Shown: positions 61,377 to 64,000 of the stretch, in pieces
Position numbering within the stretch: the stretch's first letter is position 1
How the letters are laid out: every line of letters begins with the position of its first letter
DNA from: Bartonella sp. B1099
GTDB taxonomy: Bacteria; Pseudomonadota; Alphaproteobacteria; Rhizobiales; Rhizobiaceae
Assembly: GCF_944801835.1 (NCBI RefSeq)
Contig: NZ_CALYLN010000001.1
Span: 776,001-840,000 of the forward strand
Length of the DNA stretch: 64,000 bases
Direction: 5' to 3'
Position numbers and translations under genes: made by a program
Notes under the pieces: model-generated
Database searches by the model: none
Seen by the model: only the letters and a program-made list of their open reading frames with translations
What the model was told of the DNA's origin: nothing

Positions 61377-62822
61377 ACTGAACTCCTTTATTTCGTCATA
61401 TATTGGTCATTTAAAATCTGGAAGATAAGATTGGAGGCTGATAAAAATTATGCCATATCGCCCGTTAACGAGATCTAAACAATGAAAAAATTGTTACGAG
61501 AAGAGGCAAATAAAAGTTTGAATTTCTGAGTGCTTAGGGGGTTGATGAGGGGATAGTTGTAAATAAATATTGGATTTTTTGCGAGTTGTATGCGTGAGAA
61601 AAATATTAAAACAGCAAAATATATCGTGACTGGAGCAGTTTTTGTATAGGAAATGAGAGCTAAAATGTTGTCTCTTTTTTTCCAAGAGCGTTTCTTGAAA
61701 TAAAAGTATAATTATGCATGTTATGAACACGAAAACTGTCCAGTAAAGGGATTATGATTTGGCTTGAGAGACAGTTTTGAATGGACAAAAGAATACGCTG
61801 AATGAAGCATTTAAGTTTAAAAATATGAGCAACATTATAGAATAGGTTGATATATAAGATCTTATGCAATGATATTGTTTATCCGTACATTAATAAGCAG
61901 GTACACCATCATTCTATTTCACAGGTCTCAATGTTATACCGTTCCTATTATTTAGAGCGTTTATAAAAAGCATTTTTATTTTATTTGCAGACAACCCCCG
62001 CTTGTCGATGTACAAGCAAAAAAATTGATTCAAGTATGAGAGGATATTGAAGGAATTTGCTGCATGCGGAGTTATTAGCTGATATGAAAGACGATTACTT
62101 ATGATGATAAATCAATAAGTTATCAATTTTAATTCGTTATTAGAATTGTAAAAACATTTTTATCAAAAATGGGTATATAAGACACTTACATCCATATTAA
62201 AATAAGAGTGTTTTCTCTATTTATTTTCAATTTTCGTTTGTTTCAACTCAGTATAAAAAGGTTTGATAAAATAGGAGGGATTATTCAATACGCTTATGAG
62301 GTTAATTACCATAAGTGAAGGGAAAAAGAATTATGTGTTTTCATATTCTTACACGCACAATCGCATATTGCGATAATCATTTATGTTTTGCAAACGCATC
62401 TAAAATCTTCGAAAGATGCAGAATATTTAAGGACAAAAAAAGAAAATCATCATCAGACGTGCATATAAGAAACAATTTTTAAGAGATAAAAAGAAGGAGA
62501 AGAGTTATAGTGAAAAGTGATAATAAAATATCTTACACTCAATCCGCATTTTACATAGGAAAAAATCGCTTAAATCTCTAAAGAAAATGTCGTTTGTTAT
62601 CTATTATTAAAAATTACAAAGTGAAGTAAACTCCATCTCTATGATAAAAAAATTATCACTTTGTAGATAATTAACACACTCGTTTATATAACTAAAGTCT
62701 TCGACAACATCACACACAAAACAACAAATCAAAGCAATCTATCGCAATTGCCTATAAAGATAAAGTCTTTTGGTGGCTTATTCTCTATTTCTTATGCAAT
62801 TCTATGATGCATCAAAAGCACA
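61377..62822. other. Long gene-poor region between the SH3 gene and rpsU
   Basis: About 1.45 kb, the longest gene-free stretch in its half of the window. Only short frames occur. The best are a 49-codon frame at 62333 and a 23-codon GTG frame near 62511 behind AAGGAG. I see no RNA gene, terminator or relic copy. It could be decayed accessory DNA or hold an unrecognised small RNA. Confidence 0.45.
62333..62482 (+). CDS. Possible 49-residue small protein
   Basis: An ATG eight to nine bases after AAGGGA opens a 49-codon frame beginning MCFHILTRTIAYCDNHLCFA and ending SDVHIRNNF. It has four Cys and a Lys/Arg-rich second half. No family is recognised, and a chance frame is about as likely as a gene. 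Confidence 0.2.
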   Translation: MCFHILTRTIAYCDNHLCFANASKIFERCRIFKDKKRKSSSDVHIRNNF

Positions 62823-63056
62823 TCACTTCATTGCACCAGCTCGTCCGTTACTCACAAAACCTTCTCTTTGCGCACGTTTACGAGCAAGCTTACGTGTACG
62901 ACGAATAGCCTCAGCTTTTTCACGAGCACGCCTTTCAGATGGCTTTTCATAATAACTACGCATTTTCATTTCACGGAAGATACCTTCACGCTGCATCTTT
63001 TTTTTCAACGCGCGCAGCGCTTGATCAACATTATTATCACGAACGAGTACTTGCAC
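62823..63056 (-). CDS. rpsU: 30S ribosomal protein S21
   Basis: A 77-residue basic ribosomal protein beginning [25 protein letters not shown], with [17 protein letters not shown]. Starts at GTG (63056), preceded by AGGA six bases upstream. Length is typical of alphaproteobacterial S21. Monocistronic. Confidence 0.95.
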   Translation of the reverse strand: MQVLVRDNNVDQALRALKKKMQREGIFREMKMRSYYEKPSERRAREKAEAIRRTRKLARKRAQREGFVSNGRAGAMK

Positions 63057-63240
63057 TATTTATCCTGCTTTTTTCAGTGTCATAAATGATAGGAAAACCT
63101 ACGTCCTTTTAAAGGCATATCTAAAAAGACAAAGGTTTATATCATACAAATAAGACATTTGTCTATATAGCTTTTTAAAATTCTATTCTTTTTGTAATAA
63201 AATGCTTTTTATAATAAAGGATAGAGTTTACGGCTATAAC

Positions 63241-64000
63241 TTATGAAAGCCCTTGTATTTGATCATTTTTGTCAAGATGAATTTTTTCAGCGGCAGGATA
63301 ATGCGGTAAGCCGGGCATGGTCATAACATCTCCACAAATGACAACAATAAAGCCGGCTCCCGCACAGAGACGAACTTCTCGTACAGGAATTTCAAAATCG
63401 ACAGGAGCACCATATTGCTTAGGATTAGCAGAAAAAGAATAAGGTGTTTTTGCCATACAAATAGGGTAGGTACCAAAACCTTCTTTTTCCCAAGATTCAA
63501 GTTGTTTAAGAATAGGAGATGAGATGATGGCGCCACGCCCACCGTATAGCTTTGTTATAATACAATTAATTTTTTGAATGAGGGGAATATCATCTTGATA
63601 GAGAACTTTAAAATCGGAATCTTTCTTTTCAATTAAGGTAACAAGTTCTTGTGCAAGTGCTACTGCGCCTTTTCCACCTTGTTTCCAATGTTTACAAATA
63701 ATAGCTTTGTGTCCAGTTGTTGCAACTATTTTTTGTAATGTTCTTATTTCAGCATCGCTATCGCTATCAAAATGATTAATCGCTACAACACAAGGGATAC
63801 CGTAGAGCTTCATATTTTTGATATGTCGTAAAAGATTAGCGGCTCCTTTTTCTAAAGCGGTAATATTTTCTTCTGTCAGGTTATTTTTATCCACACCACC
63901 ATTCATTTTTAATGCACGAATCGTTGCGACAATCACCGTTGCATTTGGTACAATACCTGCTTGCCGACATTTGATGTTGAAGAATTTTTCTGCGCCAAGA
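63241..64000 (-). CDS. fhs: Formate-tetrahydrofolate ligase, C-terminal part
   Basis: The frame is open to the right edge, so the start lies beyond base 64000. About 252 C-terminal residues of roughly 557 are visible, beginning LGAEKFFNIKCRQAG. VPNATVIVATIRALKMNGGV, PCVVAINHFDSDSDAEI, YGGRGAI and the closing CGDVMTMPGLP are family hallmarks. It makes 10-formyl-tetrahydrofolate from formate, ATP and tetrahydrofolate. The gene ends in TAA at 63241. Confidence 0.93.
   Translation of the reverse strand, partial: LGAEKFFNIKCRQAGIVPNATVIVATIRALKMNGGVDKNNLTEENITALEKGAANLLRHIKNMKLYGIPCVVAINHFDSDSDAEIRTLQKIVATTGHKAIICKHWKQGGKGAVALAQELVTLIEKKDSDFKVLYQDDIPLIQKINCIITKLYGGRGAIISSPILKQLESWEKEGFGTYPICMAKTPYSFSANPKQYGAPVDFEIPVREVRLCAGAGFIVVICGDVMTMPGLPHYPAAEKIHLDKNDQIQGLS

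Noticed and set aside
1..64000. tRNA genes, CRISPR arrays, toxin-antitoxin pairs or complete prophage
   Set aside because: I looked for T-loop-like motifs, regularly spaced repeats and phage or toxin proteins in all intergenic regions and found none that hold up by eye.

Overview
The window looks like about 64 kb of chromosome from an AT-rich, host-associated member of the Rhizobiales, most likely Bartonella. This is inference from gene content. The cyclic beta-1,2-glucan synthase, Irr, GcrA, a DUF1150 protein, a malic enzyme fused to a phosphotransacetylase-like domain, the SitABCD manganese importer and the dnaA-dnaN-recF block are typical of Rhizobiales. The low GC, the long gene-free stretches with decayed sequence and the missing accessory genes fit a reduced genome. 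No rRNA, tRNA, CRISPR array, complete insertion sequence or complete prophage was seen.

Layout. 1-10.7 kb: ndvB (start lies left of the window), pncB and a small DUF454 membrane protein. 11.2-14.7 kb: leftward sitABCD operon behind a Mur/Fur-like palindrome. 14.7-16.2 kb: gene-poor, with relics. 16.2-21.4 kb: leftward rpmI-rplT-pheS-pheT and nth. 21.5-24.7 kb: hsp20 behind a heat-shock-type promoter, a DUF1150 gene and ilvD. 25-34.4 kb: mutS, maeB, secB, fxsA, a Tim44-domain gene, an Smr-domain gene and gcrA. 34.8-38 kb: argD-argF-hslO. 38.7-41.6 kb: leftward ccmABCDG, divergent from acnA (41.9-44.6 kb). 44.9-49.9 kb: rpsT, dnaA, dnaN, recF. 49.9-55 kb: aroQ and cyoABCD. 55.4-61.4 kb: gpsA, leftward fabA-fabB-fabI, irr and an SH3-domain protein. 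62.8-64 kb: rpsU and the 3' part of fhs.

Functional themes. Iron, haem and manganese recur. The iron regulator irr lies in the window, and the ccmA-acnA intergenic region holds a near-perfect Irr-type (ICE) palindrome between a haem-export/cytochrome c maturation operon and aconitase. sitABCD has a Mur-like box, and the haem-copper quinol oxidase operon follows aroQ. The rest is housekeeping: replication start, repair, translation, unsaturated fatty acid synthesis, arginine synthesis and the envelope.

I found no obviously new multi-gene system. The most interesting observations are regulatory or structural: the compact ccmA-acnA control region (14-bp-arm palindrome, Irr box, short leader ORF), an in-frame 60-bp tandem repeat that doubles the length of CyoD, a terminator-like hairpin directly in front of pheS, and three diverged copies of one unidentified decayed sequence in three intergenic regions.
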